Assembly: GCA_035286745.1 (NCBI GenBank)
Contig: DATECU010000326.1
Span: forward strand, 1 to 14,381
Source of the DNA: DATECU01 sp035286745
Lineage (GTDB): Bacteria; Acidobacteriota; Vicinamibacteria; Fen-336
Reading direction: 5' to 3'
Length of the DNA stretch: 14,381 nucleotides
The position numbers and the translations under genes are program-made. The notes beneath the pieces are model-generated. The model was not told the origin of the DNA. It saw only the letters and a program-made list of their open reading frames with translations, and searched no databases. This document shows positions 1 through 9,833 of this stretch, piece after piece. How positions within the stretch are numbered: position 1 is the stretch's first letter; every line of letters begins with the position of its first letter.

Positions 1-508
1 CGGTCACCGGATCCTCTCGGCGGTAGCCGGCTTCGTCTAACGCTTCCAGCAGGATCACCGGCGTCATCTCGTCGCCCACCCGCAGGCTGAGCACCCGGGT
101 CTCGAACCGGGGGCGCGGCAGGCTGGGACGCAGCAGGCCGGCCGGCGAGGCCAGAAGTGCCCGGGCCCCGCGCCCCGCCGCATGGAGGGCGGCGGCTCGG
201 CGCAGAGAGGCGTCGGCGTGGCGGGGCAGCCCCCGGTAGGGCGGGGGACCGGGGGCGGGGAAGGGCAGGACGGTGCCGGGGATGGCGGCTTCCGAGGCCA
301 GAAACTGGAGATCGGCGGCCGCCGTTTCCACATCCCTCTCGAAGGGCAGCACAAAGAGGGTGGGCTGGTCCACGAGCAGCAGGGGAAGCAGCAAGCGGGC
401 GGGACCGGTCGGACCGCTGAGGCTCAGGTGTCCGGTGTCCGCGAGCCGGGCGCGCAGGTCGCGGAGGCTGGCGTGGAGGGCCTCGGTCCAGGGGGCCCGT
501 GGGCTCAA
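1..508 (-). CDS. mfd: Transcription-repair coupling factor Mfd, N-terminal part (cut by window edge)
   Basis: Mfd is the DNA translocase that removes RNA polymerase stalled at lesions and recruits UvrA. Only about 169 N-terminal codons are present, and the 3' end lies beyond the left edge. The translation contains the conserved N-terminal UvrB-like stretch: LFVLPFERDVETAAADLQFL, then a PPYRGLPRH segment, then LLASPAGLLRPSLPRPRFE, then GDEMTPVILLEALDEAGYRR and EDPVT. No ATG lies near the beginning. I chose the TTG at 506-508 because it overlaps the rfaE2 stop as TTGA and so allows translational coupling, and because the frame matches Mfd from shortly after it. The Shine-Dalgarno is weak (GGAG about 14 bases upstream). 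The family assignment is by recognition of conserved segments; the exact start is an inference. Confidence 0.85.
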   Translation of the reverse strand, partial: MSPRAPWTEALHASLRDLRARLADTGHLSLSGPTGPARLLLPLLLVDQPTLFVLPFERDVETAAADLQFLASEAAIPGTVLPFPAPGPPPYRGLPRHADASLRRAAALHAAGRGARALLASPAGLLRPSLPRPRFETRVLSLRVGDEMTPVILLEALDEAGYRREDPVT

Positions 509-969
509 GGTCGCTTCATCCGCTCCAGGACCGCGGTGGTGGAGCGCCCCGGCGTGAGTTCGACTCGAACCACCCGGCCGCCGGCCGCTTCGACCTCGCG
601 GCGTCCCACGATGGCGTCTGGTGCCCAGTCGGCGCCCTTGACCAGGATGTCCGGCAGCAAGGCGCTCAGGGTGGCGAGCGGCGTGGGCTCATCGTAGACC
701 ACCACCCGGTCCACCGCCTCCAGGGCCAGCAGCGTCTCCGCCCGTTCGCTTTCCGGCAAGATGGGACGCCCGGGGCCCTTCAGCTCCCGCACCGAACGAT
801 CGCTGTTGAGGCCGACCACCAAGAGGTCGCCCGCCTGCCGGGCCTGCTCCAGCAGGCTCAGGTGACCAGCGTGGAGAAGATCGAAGCAACCGTTGGTGAA
901 GACCACCCGGCGACCCTGTTCCCGCCAGCGCTGCCGCTCGGCGACCAGGGCGGGAAGGCTCGAGATCAT
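505..969 (-). CDS. rfaE2: D-glycero-beta-D-manno-heptose 1-phosphate adenylyltransferase (RfaE domain II)
   Basis: This enzyme transfers AMP from ATP to heptose 1-phosphate to give ADP-heptose, the donor for the LPS inner core. The 154-residue protein is a stand-alone nucleotidyltransferase domain. FTNGCFD at residues 24-30 and the HxGH catalytic motif HAGH at 33-36 are intact. LNSDRSV at 54-60, KGADWAPD at 111-118 and the C-terminal GRSTTAVLERM are all typical of RfaE2. In many bacteria this domain is fused to the kinase (HldE); here it is separate, so a kinase gene (rfaE1/hldA) is expected elsewhere. It starts 9 bases after the wzt stop and overlaps mfd by 4 bases. No strong Shine-Dalgarno precedes the ATG, so coupling to wzt translation is plausible. 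Confidence 0.93.
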   Translation of the reverse strand: MISSLPALVAERQRWREQGRRVVFTNGCFDLLHAGHLSLLEQARQAGDLLVVGLNSDRSVRELKGPGRPILPESERAETLLALEAVDRVVVYDEPTPLATLSALLPDILVKGADWAPDAIVGRREVEAAGGRVVRVELTPGRSTTAVLERMKRP

Positions 970-978
970 GGCGGGGGC

Positions 979-2325
979 TCAGCTCGGCTCGCTGCTGTCG
1001 TGAAGATCCAGTTCGGGGCGGGGTTCCGGCGGCTCCAGGTGCAGACCGCCGGAGAAGCTCCAGCGATGGTGGGGCCGGTAGACGCCGACGTCCTTGACTC
1101 GGCTCTTGACTCGGAAGGAGTAAAGGCCACGGTGGTAATCGTAAGGCGTGCCGTCCTTGCGGTGAGCTGCCACGTCCAGCAGGTAGGTCCCCTCCACCAG
1201 GCGCAGGTCTTCCAGGCTGACGACCGCCTGGCCCTCGCCCTCGGCGGTCACCGCCTCGAAGTCCTCGAGGTGGGTGTTGGTGCCGTACACGGAGACGCCG
1301 TCGGCGGTGAAGATCCCGATGCCAAAGACGAAGTCGGCGACCGGCCGGGGGGCCCGCACCGCCAGGCTGACGGTCAAGGTCTCTCCCGGCGTGTAGACGT
1401 GTCGCTCCTTGCCCCGATCGTCGAGCAAGCGAACCGACAGGATCTCGATCTCCCGGCCTCCCCAGCGGCCTTCGCGGAGGCTCCCCGAGGCCGGCTCCTG
1501 CTCCGGCGGCGACTCGGGGGCGGTCGCCTCCTGGCTGGTCTGGCCGTGCCCTCGCGCCAGCAGCGCTTCTTCCCCTCCAGCGACGTACGTCAGGTAGGCG
1601 TCGACCACCCGCTTGGGGTCCCCCCGGTCGGCGACCTGGCCACTGCGCAACCACAGCAGGTCGTCGCACATCTTTTCCACCAGACCCAGGCTGTGGGTCA
1701 CGATGATGATGGTCTTGCCGCGGCGACGGAACTCCCCGATCTTGTCCAGGCACTTGCGGGTGAAGGCCTCGTCGCCCACCGCCAGCACCTCGTCGATCAG
1801 CAACACCTCGGGGTCCACGTGGATGGCCACCGCGAAGCCCAGCCGTGCGTACATCCCGGAGGAGTAGGTCTTGACCGGGGCATCGATGAAGCTCTCGAGC
1901 TCCGCGAAGCCCACGATATCGTCGAAGCGTTCCTGCACCTGGCGCCGGGTGAGCCCCAGCATGATGCCGTTGATGGCGACGTTCTCCCGGCCGCTGATCT
2001 CGGGGTGGAAGCCCGCGCCTAATTCGATAAGCGCGGAGATCCGGCCCTCCACCGACAGCCGGCCCCGCGTCGGTTTGGTGATGCCGGCCAGCAGCTTGAG
2101 CAGGGTGGACTTGCCGGAGCCGTTCTCGCCGATCACCCCGAAGGTGCTGCCTTTGGGGACCTCGAAGGAAACCCCGTCGAGCGCGGTGAAGGTTTGGTCG
2201 GGGGCCAAGTCGGCCAGCAGGCTGCCGGTGAGGAGGGCGCTCTTCAGGGTCCTGAACTGGTTCCTGTGCAGGAAGCGGCGGTAGACCTTGGCCAGATCCA
2301 GGGCGGTGATCGCGGGCGTGCTCAC
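979..2325 (-). CDS. wzt: ABC transporter ATP-binding protein with C-terminal polysaccharide-recognition domain (Wzt-like)
   Basis: This is the ATPase of an exporter that moves lipid-linked O-antigen or another surface polysaccharide across the inner membrane. From the GTG start the protein has 448 residues. Residues about 1-245 are the nucleotide-binding domain: Walker A GENGSGKS at 66-73, signature YSSGM at 154-158, Walker B EVLLIDEV at 173-180 and the switch His at 211. An acidic, Pro-rich linker (about 255-285) leads to a beta-rich domain (about 290-430) with FGIGIFTADGVSVYGTNTH, which resembles the Wzt C-terminal domain that binds the terminal cap of the glycan. The GTG at 2323-2325 was chosen because it overlaps the wzm stop (GTGA) and follows GGAGG by 4 bases. 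Longer readings upstream are shadows of wzm. The cargo is unknown. Confidence 0.92.
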   Translation of the reverse strand: MSTPAITALDLAKVYRRFLHRNQFRTLKSALLTGSLLADLAPDQTFTALDGVSFEVPKGSTFGVIGENGSGKSTLLKLLAGITKPTRGRLSVEGRISALIELGAGFHPEISGRENVAINGIMLGLTRRQVQERFDDIVGFAELESFIDAPVKTYSSGMYARLGFAVAIHVDPEVLLIDEVLAVGDEAFTRKCLDKIGEFRRRGKTIIIVTHSLGLVEKMCDDLLWLRSGQVADRGDPKRVVDAYLTYVAGGEEALLARGHGQTSQEATAPESPPEQEPASGSLREGRWGGREIEILSVRLLDDRGKERHVYTPGETLTVSLAVRAPRPVADFVFGIGIFTADGVSVYGTNTHLEDFEAVTAEGEGQAVVSLEDLRLVEGTYLLDVAAHRKDGTPYDYHRGLYSFRVKSRVKDVGVYRPHHRWSFSGGLHLEPPEPRPELDLHDSSEPS

Positions 2326-3107
2326 ACTTCCTCCGCGAAGGTGTCGCGCAGCCGATCGAACAGGAAGGCGCCAAGCGCAAAGACCAGAAGCGACGCCACC
2401 GCGGCCAGCAACAGGCCGCGGCCGTGAGTGAAGGCGCCCCGGAAGAGCATCTCCTGGTACGAGTAGAGCACGTGGGTCAGCGGGTTGAAGCGCAGCAGAG
2501 CCTTGAGGCCGGGGGGAGTCTCCGGGTAGAAGTAGAGGACCGGGGTGGCAAAGAACCACACGTGCAGCAGGTGGGAGAGGATGCTCTGGATATCCCGGAA
2601 GTGGACGGTCAGCGCCGAGACCAACAGGCTCACGCCTAGCGTGAAGACAAGCTGCACCAGCAGCGGCAGCGGCAACAGCAGGGCCAGCGGCCCCAGCTTG
2701 CCGTAGACGGCAAGGAACGCCAGCAGGATGGGCAGTCCCAGCAGGAACTGCACCATGTTGGTGAGCACGGTCACCACCGGCAGGACCTCGGCCGGAAACA
2801 GCACCTTCTTGATCAGGTTGCCGCCAGCGATGAGCACCCCGGAGGCCTCCAGAACCGAGGAGTTGAACCAGGTCCAGGGCAGGATTCCACAAAACAGGAA
2901 GAGGAAGTAGGGCTCGACCTGGCCGGTGCGCGCCACCGGCAGCATGTAGGTGAAGACCAGGCCGTAGGTGAGCAGCAGGAGCAGGGGGTTTACGAAGCTC
3001 CACAGGAAACCGAGCACGCTGCCCCGGTAACGGGCCTTCAGCTCCCGACCCACCAGGCTGCGGATCAGCGGCCGGTAGCGGACCAGGGCTCGGACCTGCG
3101 CGATCAT
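2322..3107 (-). CDS. wzm: ABC-2 type polysaccharide export permease (Wzm-like)
   Basis: This is the membrane subunit of the exporter, the partner of the ATPase encoded immediately downstream. The 261-residue protein opens with RALVRYRPLIRSLVGRELKA followed by RYRGSVLGFLWSFVNPLLLL, the hallmark amphipathic N-terminus and first helix of the Wzm/TagG/KpsM ABC-2 family. About six hydrophobic segments follow, ending in the FNPLTHVLYSYQEMLFRG region and a last helix near residues 232-250. The two exporter genes overlap by 4 bases. The start ATG at 3105-3107 has no clear Shine-Dalgarno; an out-of-frame ATG lies 9 bases upstream. The 77-base gap to atpC could hold a promoter, but I see no convincing one. 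No glycosyltransferase genes adjoin the pair in this window. Confidence 0.92.
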   Translation of the reverse strand: MIAQVRALVRYRPLIRSLVGRELKARYRGSVLGFLWSFVNPLLLLLTYGLVFTYMLPVARTGQVEPYFLFLFCGILPWTWFNSSVLEASGVLIAGGNLIKKVLFPAEVLPVVTVLTNMVQFLLGLPILLAFLAVYGKLGPLALLLPLPLLVQLVFTLGVSLLVSALTVHFRDIQSILSHLLHVWFFATPVLYFYPETPPGLKALLRFNPLTHVLYSYQEMLFRGAFTHGRGLLLAAVASLLVFALGAFLFDRLRDTFAEEV

Positions 3108-3184
3108 CGGCTCATCGGGTCCCCGGGGCCCCGGCAGCTGGACAGGGACGACGCCTTGGTCTCAAGCTGGTGTCGGTGGCCGCA

Positions 3185-3610
3185 CTAGGCCCGTCGCCTG
3201 CGGGCCACCGCCAGCCGGGTCACCGCCCGCACGTAGGCCAGGTGAGCGTCCTCGTAGCCGGCCTCGTCCTTGATGGCCTTCATGCGCGCCGCCGCCCGTT
3301 CCTTGGCTGCCGCCGCCCGCTCGGTATCGATGTCCTCCGCTCGCTCGCCCACCTCCGCCAACACGTTGACTCGGTCGGGCAGCACCTCGCAGAAGCCCCA
3401 AAAACAGGTGAGCGCCTGTCGCTCTTGGCCCTGGCGATAGCTCAGCTCCCCCAGCCCCAGGGTGGTGAAGAAGGGGGTGTGGCCGGGCCGCACCCCGAAG
3501 TAACCCTGCTCTCCGGGGGCCACCACCTCGTCCACCTCCTCGCGGAGCAAGAGCCCCTCGGGGGTGACCACCTCCAGGATGAGGTTTGCGGGAAAGCTGC
3601 TCTCTGCCAT
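3185..3610 (-). CDS. atpC: F1 ATP synthase subunit epsilon
   Basis: Epsilon is part of the central rotor stalk of F-type ATP synthase and can inhibit ATP hydrolysis. The 141-residue protein has the usual N-terminal beta-sandwich (about 1-90). It includes LEVVTPEGLLLREEVDEVVA and then PGEQGYFGVRPGHTPFFTTL, which holds the conserved G-x-x-G-x-x-P-x-H segment. A C-terminal helical hairpin rich in Ala, Glu and Arg follows (about 90-141). Length and layout are normal. It is the last gene of the atp cluster, 26 bases after atpD, and ends in TAG. I see no U-tract terminator behind it. Confidence 0.93.
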   Translation of the reverse strand: MAESSFPANLILEVVTPEGLLLREEVDEVVAPGEQGYFGVRPGHTPFFTTLGLGELSYRQGQERQALTCFWGFCEVLPDRVNVLAEVGERAEDIDTERAAAAKERAAARMKAIKDEAGYEDAHLAYVRAVTRLAVARRRRA

Positions 3611-3636
3611 GGTGCCGTCTCCTGCCGCCGCCTCGC

Positions 3637-5073
3637 CTAACTGGCCTGCGCCTTGGCCTGCTCGAAGACCTCCTCGATGGCGCCCACCATGTAGAACGCC
3701 TGCTCGGGGATGTCATCCAGCTCGCCGGAGACGATCATTCGGAAGCTGCGAATGGTCTCGGCCAGCGGCACGTACTTGCCGGGGATACCGGTGAACTGCT
3801 CGGCCACGTGGAACGGCTGGGACAGGAACTTCTGGATCTTGCGGGCCCGGGCCACGATGACCTTGTCCTCTTCCGAAAGCTCGTCGATGCCCAGGATGGC
3901 GATGATGTCCTGCAGGTCCTTGTAGCGCTGCAGGATCTGCTTGACGTCGCGGGCCACCTGGTAGTGATCCTGGCCGATGACGCGGGGATCCAGGATCCGC
4001 GAAGAGGAGGCCAGCGGATCGACCGCCGGATAGATGCCGAGCTGGCTGATCTGGCGCGAGAGGTTGGTGGTGGCATCCAGGTGGGCGAAGGTGGTGGCGG
4101 GAGCGGGGTCGGTGTAGTCGTCGGCCGGGACGTAGATGGCCTGCACCGAGGTGATCGATCCCTTCTTGGTCGAGGTTATGCGCTCTTGAAGCTCCCCCAT
4201 CTCGGTCTGCAGCGTGGGCTGGTAGCCCACCGCCGACGGCATGCGGCCCAGAAGCGCCGAGACCTCGGAACCGGCCTGGGTGAAGCGGAAGATGTTGTCG
4301 ATGAAGAGCAGCACGTCCTTGCCCTCTTCGTCGCGGAAGTACTCGGCCACCGTCAGGCCGGTGAGCGCAACCCGCAGGCGGGCTCCGGGCGGTTCCGTCA
4401 TCTGTCCGTAGACGAGCGCGGCCTTGGACTTGGTGAAGTCCTTGAGGTCGATGACGCCCGACTCCTGGAACTCCAGCCACAAGTCGTTGCCCTCACGGGT
4501 GCGCTCGCCGACCCCGCCGAAGACGGATACCCCGCCGTGCTTCTTGGCCAGGTTGTAGATGAGCTCCTGGATGATGACGGTCTTGCCCACGCCGGCGCCG
4601 CCGAAGAGGCCGATCTTGCCGCCGCGCAGATAGGGCTCGATCAGGTCGATGACCTTGATCCCGGTCTCGAACATCTCGAGCTGGGTGGACTGCTCCTCGA
4701 AAGCCGGTGCGGGACGATGAATGGGATAGCGCTTCTGGGCCAGCACCGGCCCCAGCTCGTCCACCGGCTCGCCGATCACGTTGAGCACCCGGCCCAGGGT
4801 GGCGGGGCCCACCGGCACGGTAATCGGCTCGCCGGTGTCGACCGCCTTCATGCCCCGCACCATGCCGTCGGTGGGCAACATGGCGACACAGCGCACCCGG
4901 TTCTCGCCCAGGTGCTGCTGCACCTCGGCGATGACGTCTAGCGCCACTCCGCCGCCGCCGCCATCGTCCTGGATGCGGACCGCGGTGTAGATCGGGGGGA
5001 CCGCCTGCTCGAACTCCACGTCCACCACCGGACCGATGATCTGAACCACCCGACCGACGTTCTCTTTGGCCAT
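3637..5073 (-). CDS. atpD: F1 ATP synthase subunit beta (catalytic)
   Basis: Beta carries the catalytic nucleotide sites of the F1 hexamer. The 478-residue protein is full length. The beta-barrel domain covers about 1-80. Walker A is GGAGVGKT at 158-165, followed by GERTREGNDLW from 189 with the catalytic Glu, then Walker B LLFIDNIFRF and the DELSEED-like loop, here DELSEEDK, near the C-terminal third. MPSAVGYQPTL is also present. A small oddity is a run of five Gly around residues 38-42 in the N-terminal barrel, where homologs vary in length. It lies 33 bases after atpG and 26 before atpC, inside a co-directional atp operon. Confidence 0.97.
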   Translation of the reverse strand: MAKENVGRVVQIIGPVVDVEFEQAVPPIYTAVRIQDDGGGGGVALDVIAEVQQHLGENRVRCVAMLPTDGMVRGMKAVDTGEPITVPVGPATLGRVLNVIGEPVDELGPVLAQKRYPIHRPAPAFEEQSTQLEMFETGIKVIDLIEPYLRGGKIGLFGGAGVGKTVIIQELIYNLAKKHGGVSVFGGVGERTREGNDLWLEFQESGVIDLKDFTKSKAALVYGQMTEPPGARLRVALTGLTVAEYFRDEEGKDVLLFIDNIFRFTQAGSEVSALLGRMPSAVGYQPTLQTEMGELQERITSTKKGSITSVQAIYVPADDYTDPAPATTFAHLDATTNLSRQISQLGIYPAVDPLASSSRILDPRVIGQDHYQVARDVKQILQRYKDLQDIIAILGIDELSEEDKVIVARARKIQKFLSQPFHVAEQFTGIPGKYVPLAETIRSFRMIVSGELDDIPEQAFYMVGAIEEVFEQAKAQAS

Positions 5074-5106
5074 CGTCGAAACCCTGTTCTTCTCTTTGCT
5101 CGTTGG

Positions 5107-5958
<852 letters not shown>

Positions 5959-5961
5959 CGG

Positions 5962-7482
5962 TTAGGCCTGGGCTTCCGCCTGGAACACCTCGGCGAACTC
6001 GCCGAGCGCCGCCTTCAGGCGCTGGCCCGGCTCGCCCTTCAGGTCCTTCTTCTCGGCGACTTCCTTCAGCAGGTCGGCGTGGCGCAGCTCCAGGAAGGTG
6101 TAAAGCTCGCGCTCGTAGCGGCGGCACTCCGGCACCGGCACCCCGTCCAGGTAGCCGTTGGTGGCGGCGAAGATGATGGTGACCTGTTTCTCCATGGGCA
6201 GCGGCCGGAACTGATCCTGTTTCAGGATCTCGGTGAGGCGTTCGCCACGGGCCAGGGTGGACTGGGTGGACTTGTCCAGGTCGGACCCGAACTGGGCAAA
6301 GGCGGCCAGCTCACGGTACTGGGCCAGGTCCAGGCGCAGCCGTCCGGCCACCGCCTTCATGGCCTTCACCTGGGCGCTGCCGCCGACCCGGGAGACCGAG
6401 TTGCCCACGTTGATGGCGGGGCGAATGCCGGAGTTGAAGAGATCGCTCTCCAGGAAGATCTGGCCGTCGGTGATGGAGATGACGTTGGTCGGGATGTAGG
6501 CCGAGATGTCGCCGGCCTGGGTCTCGATGATGGGGATGGCGGTCAGGCTGCCGCCGCCGTTCTTGTCCGAGAGCTTGGCGGCGCGCTCCAGCAGCCGGCT
6601 GTGGAGATAGAAGACGTCGCCGGGGTAGGCCTCGCGCCCCGGGGGCCGGCGCAGCAAGAGCGAGATCTCGCGGTAGGCGGCGGCGTGCTTGGAGAGATCG
6701 TCGTAGACGCACAGAGCGTGCCCGCCCTGGTCCCGGAAGTACTCGCCCATGGCCGCCCCGGCGTAGGGCGCGATGTAGAGGAAGGGCGCCGGATCGGAGG
6801 CGGTGGCCGCCACCACGATGGTGTGCTCCATGGCCCCGAAGTCCTCGAGCGTCTTCACCACCTGGGCCACCGTGGACCGCTTCTGGCCGATGGCGATGTA
6901 GATGCAGACGACGCCCTTGCCCTTCTGGTTGATGATGGCGTCGAGCGCCACCGCGGTCTTGCCGGTCTGCCGATCGCCGATCACCAGCTCGCGCTGGCCG
7001 CGGCCGATGTTGACCATGCTGTCGATGGCCTTGATGCCGGTCTCCAGCGGCTCGCGCACCGGCTGCCGGGCGACCACGCCGGGGGCGATCACCTCGATGG
7101 GGTTGTAGGTCTGGCCGGGGATGGCTCCCTTGCCGTCGATGGGCTGGCCCAGCGCGTTCACCACCCGGCCCACCAGAGCGTCACCCACCGGTACCGACAT
7201 GATGCGGCGGGTGCGCTTGACCTGATCGCCCTCCTTGATCTCGAAGCTCTCGCCCAGGAGCACCGCTCCCACCGAGTCTTCCTCCAAGTTGAGGGCGATT
7301 CCCATGACCCCGTGGGGCAGCTCCAGGAGCTCTCCGGCCATGCAGCGCTCCAGGCCGTGGAGGCGGGCGATACCGTCGCCCACCGAGAGAACGGTCCCCA
7401 CTTCGGACACGTCCATGCCGGCGGAGAGGCCGCCCAGCTGTTCCTTGAGGATCTTGGTGATTTCTTCGGCGCGAATTTCCAT
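5962..7482 (-). CDS. atpA: F1 ATP synthase subunit alpha
   Basis: Alpha is the regulatory nucleotide-binding subunit of the F1 hexamer. From the ATG at 7480-7482 the protein has 506 residues, the family norm. A longer upstream reading in the same frame crosses atpH and is spurious. MEIRAEEITKILKEQL is the usual delta-contacting N-terminus. VGDGIARLHGL lies near 34-44, Walker A GDRQTGKT at 169-176, and the signature PAINVGNSVSRVGG near the middle of the C-terminal half carries the arginine finger (SVSR). It follows atpH by 29 bases and precedes atpG by 3. Confidence 0.97.
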   Translation of the reverse strand: MEIRAEEITKILKEQLGGLSAGMDVSEVGTVLSVGDGIARLHGLERCMAGELLELPHGVMGIALNLEEDSVGAVLLGESFEIKEGDQVKRTRRIMSVPVGDALVGRVVNALGQPIDGKGAIPGQTYNPIEVIAPGVVARQPVREPLETGIKAIDSMVNIGRGQRELVIGDRQTGKTAVALDAIINQKGKGVVCIYIAIGQKRSTVAQVVKTLEDFGAMEHTIVVAATASDPAPFLYIAPYAGAAMGEYFRDQGGHALCVYDDLSKHAAAYREISLLLRRPPGREAYPGDVFYLHSRLLERAAKLSDKNGGGSLTAIPIIETQAGDISAYIPTNVISITDGQIFLESDLFNSGIRPAINVGNSVSRVGGSAQVKAMKAVAGRLRLDLAQYRELAAFAQFGSDLDKSTQSTLARGERLTEILKQDQFRPLPMEKQVTIIFAATNGYLDGVPVPECRRYERELYTFLELRHADLLKEVAEKKDLKGEPGQRLKAALGEFAEVFQAEAQA

Positions 7483-7511
7483 TGCGTTCCTGGCTCCGTT
7501 CGGAGGTGTCG

Positions 7512-8084
7512 CTAGGTGCGGGCTCCGGTCGACTGGGTTTGTGTCCCCTCGATCAGGCGGTGGCGGAGGCTGCTCAGGCGGCCGCGCACCGTCCCGTCGA
7601 AGGTCCGCCCCTCCATCTCCACCAGCGCCCCGCCCAAGAGGTCTGGGTCCACGGTGTTTTCGAGTTCCACCGTCTTGCCGCTGACTCGGCCCAGGGCGGC
7701 GGCCAAGGCGGCGGCCTGATCGGCCGAAAGCGGGACGGCGGTCACCGCCCGTGCCGCCGCCACCTGGCGGTGCGCGTTCCACAGGGTCGCGTAGGCGCGT
7801 GCGATGTCCGGCAGCAGCTGGGTCCGCTCCCGCTCGACCAGGAGTTGCATGAGGCGGGAGAACAGCGCCGGCGCACCCTTGAAGATCGCGGCGGCGATGG
7901 CGCGCTTGCGCTCCGCGGGGACGGCGGGATGGGCCAGCATCCGGCGCAACTCGTCCTGGGCCTCCAGAAGCTCTGCCGCCGATGCGAGATCCCGACCCAG
8001 CGCTGCCGGATCACCGGCGGTCAAGGTCAGTTCGAGCAGGGCCTTCGCGTATCGTCGGGCCACGCCCCGGCTGCGCGGCTTCAT
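7512..8084 (-). CDS. atpH: F1 ATP synthase subunit delta
   Basis: Delta joins the F1 head to the peripheral stalk. The 190-residue protein has the family's N-terminal helical bundle beginning VARRYAKALLEL and the C-terminal segment DPDLLGGALVEMEGRTFDGT followed by VRGRLSSLRHRL, which is the conserved OSCP/delta signature. The ATG at 8082-8084 follows a good Shine-Dalgarno (GGGAGGG, spacing about 5). It is the first gene of the atp group here: atpF, which usually precedes atpH, is absent, and the next gene upstream is selD, 196 bases away. A promoter for the F1 operon is therefore expected in that gap. Confidence 0.94.
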   Translation of the reverse strand: MKPRSRGVARRYAKALLELTLTAGDPAALGRDLASAAELLEAQDELRRMLAHPAVPAERKRAIAAAIFKGAPALFSRLMQLLVERERTQLLPDIARAYATLWNAHRQVAAARAVTAVPLSADQAAALAAALGRVSGKTVELENTVDPDLLGGALVEMEGRTFDGTVRGRLSSLRHRLIEGTQTQSTGART

Positions 8085-8137
8085 GGCTGCCCTCCCGCGG
8101 GTCCGCTCTCTGCGCTCAGATGATTAAGAGGAAAGGG

Positions 8138-8170
8138 CTTATGGCGTTGGTCGCGTTGGTCTCGTGTCAA
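8138..8170 (-). promoter_or_regulatory. Candidate atpHAGDC promoter (perfect -35, poor spacing)
   Basis: The minus strand has a perfect TTGACA at 8165-8170. The best -10-like hexamer, CATAAG at 8138-8143, is 21 bases away, longer than the usual 16-18. At the normal 17-base distance the sequence is ACGCCA, which is not a -10. The site is 54-86 bases upstream of atpH. Either the spacing is bridged by an activator or another site is used. Confidence 0.3.
8144..8161. repeat. Tandem 9-bp direct repeat inside the possible atp promoter
   Basis: GCGTTGGTC occurs twice back to back (8144-8152 and 8153-8161). It falls between the TTGACA element and the weak CATAAG element upstream of atpH. A transcription factor that binds direct repeats could sit here, but in GC-rich DNA a chance 9-bp duplication is also possible. 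Confidence 0.5.
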
Positions 8171-8186
8171 GGTCCGCCCTGTGGTT

Positions 8187-8206
8187 CGCCCCCGGGACCG
8201 AGGGCG
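8187..8206. repeat. Strong GC hairpin in the selD-atpH gap
   Basis: On the minus strand CGCCCTCGG is followed after two bases by CCGGGGGCG, a 9-pair stem with a single G-U wobble. There is no U-run after it on either strand, so it is not a simple intrinsic terminator. If transcription starts at the upstream promoter candidate (8228-8255), the hairpin would be in the atpH leader. Confidence 0.45.
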
Positions 8207-8227
8207 CACTCGACAAAAACGCGGCAG

Positions 8228-8255
8228 GTTATCACGGGCGGAGGGGGTGGGGCAA
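8228..8255 (-). promoter_or_regulatory. Alternative candidate promoter for atpHAGDC
   Basis: On the minus strand TTGCCC (8250-8255) and GATAAC (8228-8233) are separated by 16 bases. Each hexamer matches the sigma70 consensus at four of six positions. It would give a leader of about 137 bases containing the GC hairpin at 8187-8206. This is a weak, sequence-only call. Confidence 0.25.
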
Positions 8256-8280
8256 GGCTCGCGGGTATCGAATCGGCGGA

Positions 8281-9315
<1,035 letters not shown>

Positions 9316-9343
9316 TGAAGAAACTATACTAGGGGCGGGGCGC

Positions 9344-9760
9344 CTAGGGCCGCTTCTCGCCGCGCCCGGCGGCCTTGGCCGACTCCAGGGTCACCACATC
9401 GCCCTTGGCCGAGGCGGCCGAGGCCATGTCGCAGTCGCCCTGAAAGAAGGCGCCCTCTTCGATGAGAAGACGGGGCGCCACCAAGGTGGCCGTCACGCTG
9501 GAGCCGGCCAGCAGCTCGATCTTGTCTCGGGCGTGAACCCGTCCGCTGACGGTGCCCCGGATCGAGACCGTGCCGCAGTCGATCTCGGCGTCCACCTGGC
9601 CCGACTCCCCCACCACCAAGGTGTTGTCGGAAAACACCTTGCCCTTGAGAAGGCCGTCGATCCTGAAGGTGTTTCGGAACCGGAGCTCGCCCAGGAACTC
9701 GCAGCCGGCGTCGAGGAACCCGTTCAGGTCTTCGCTGGTCAGTCCCTTGATCTTGATCAT
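9344..9760 (-). CDS. Bactofilin family cytoskeletal protein
   Basis: Bactofilins are small right-handed beta-helix proteins that polymerise without nucleotide and scaffold proteins or cell-wall enzymes at defined sites. From the ATG at 9758-9760, preceded by GGAGG with 4-base spacing, the protein has 138 residues. The core, about residues 15-110, shows the repeating beta-helix pattern: FLGELRFRNTFRIDGLLKGK, then LVVGESGQVDAEIDCGTVSI, RGTVSGRVHARDKIELLAGS and TATLVAPRLLIEEGAFFQGD. This is typical of the DUF583/bactofilin family. The ends are short and polar. A longer in-frame reading upstream runs into parB and is spurious. The gene is 73 bases after parB and 28 before selD, so co-transcription with the partition genes is likely. 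Confidence 0.9.
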   Translation of the reverse strand: MIKIKGLTSEDLNGFLDAGCEFLGELRFRNTFRIDGLLKGKVFSDNTLVVGESGQVDAEIDCGTVSIRGTVSGRVHARDKIELLAGSSVTATLVAPRLLIEEGAFFQGDCDMASAASAKGDVVTLESAKAAGRGEKRP

Positions 9761-9833
9761 CCAGCCTCCGCTTGAGCTTGCCCCCGCTGGGTGCGCCAAC
9801 GATAGCACGTTGAGAGGGCCGGTCGCGGCGCCA

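Noticed and set aside
499..2022. 507-codon plus-strand open frame opposite rfaE2 and wzt
   Set aside because: Same reason: antisense shadow with His/Gln/Leu-rich composition and no recognisable motifs.
3108..3184. Terminator or promoter between atpC and wzm
   Set aside because: There is a GGGGCCCCGGGG-type palindrome but no U-run after it and no convincing -35/-10 pair.
3800..3815. CACGTGGAAC within atpD as a third parS
   Set aside because: Only one half resembles parS; the other half (TCGGC) does not. Other CACGTG hexamers, for example near 1815, 2468 and 5298, also lack the GTTTC/GAAAC flanks.
3586..4941. 451-codon plus-strand open frame opposite atpD
   Set aside because: Antisense shadow of a strongly conserved gene; no independent evidence.
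8207..8240. Intrinsic terminator behind selD using the TTTTT run on the minus strand
   Set aside because: No stable stem ends just before the T-run; the nearby GC hairpin at 8187-8206 lies on its far side.
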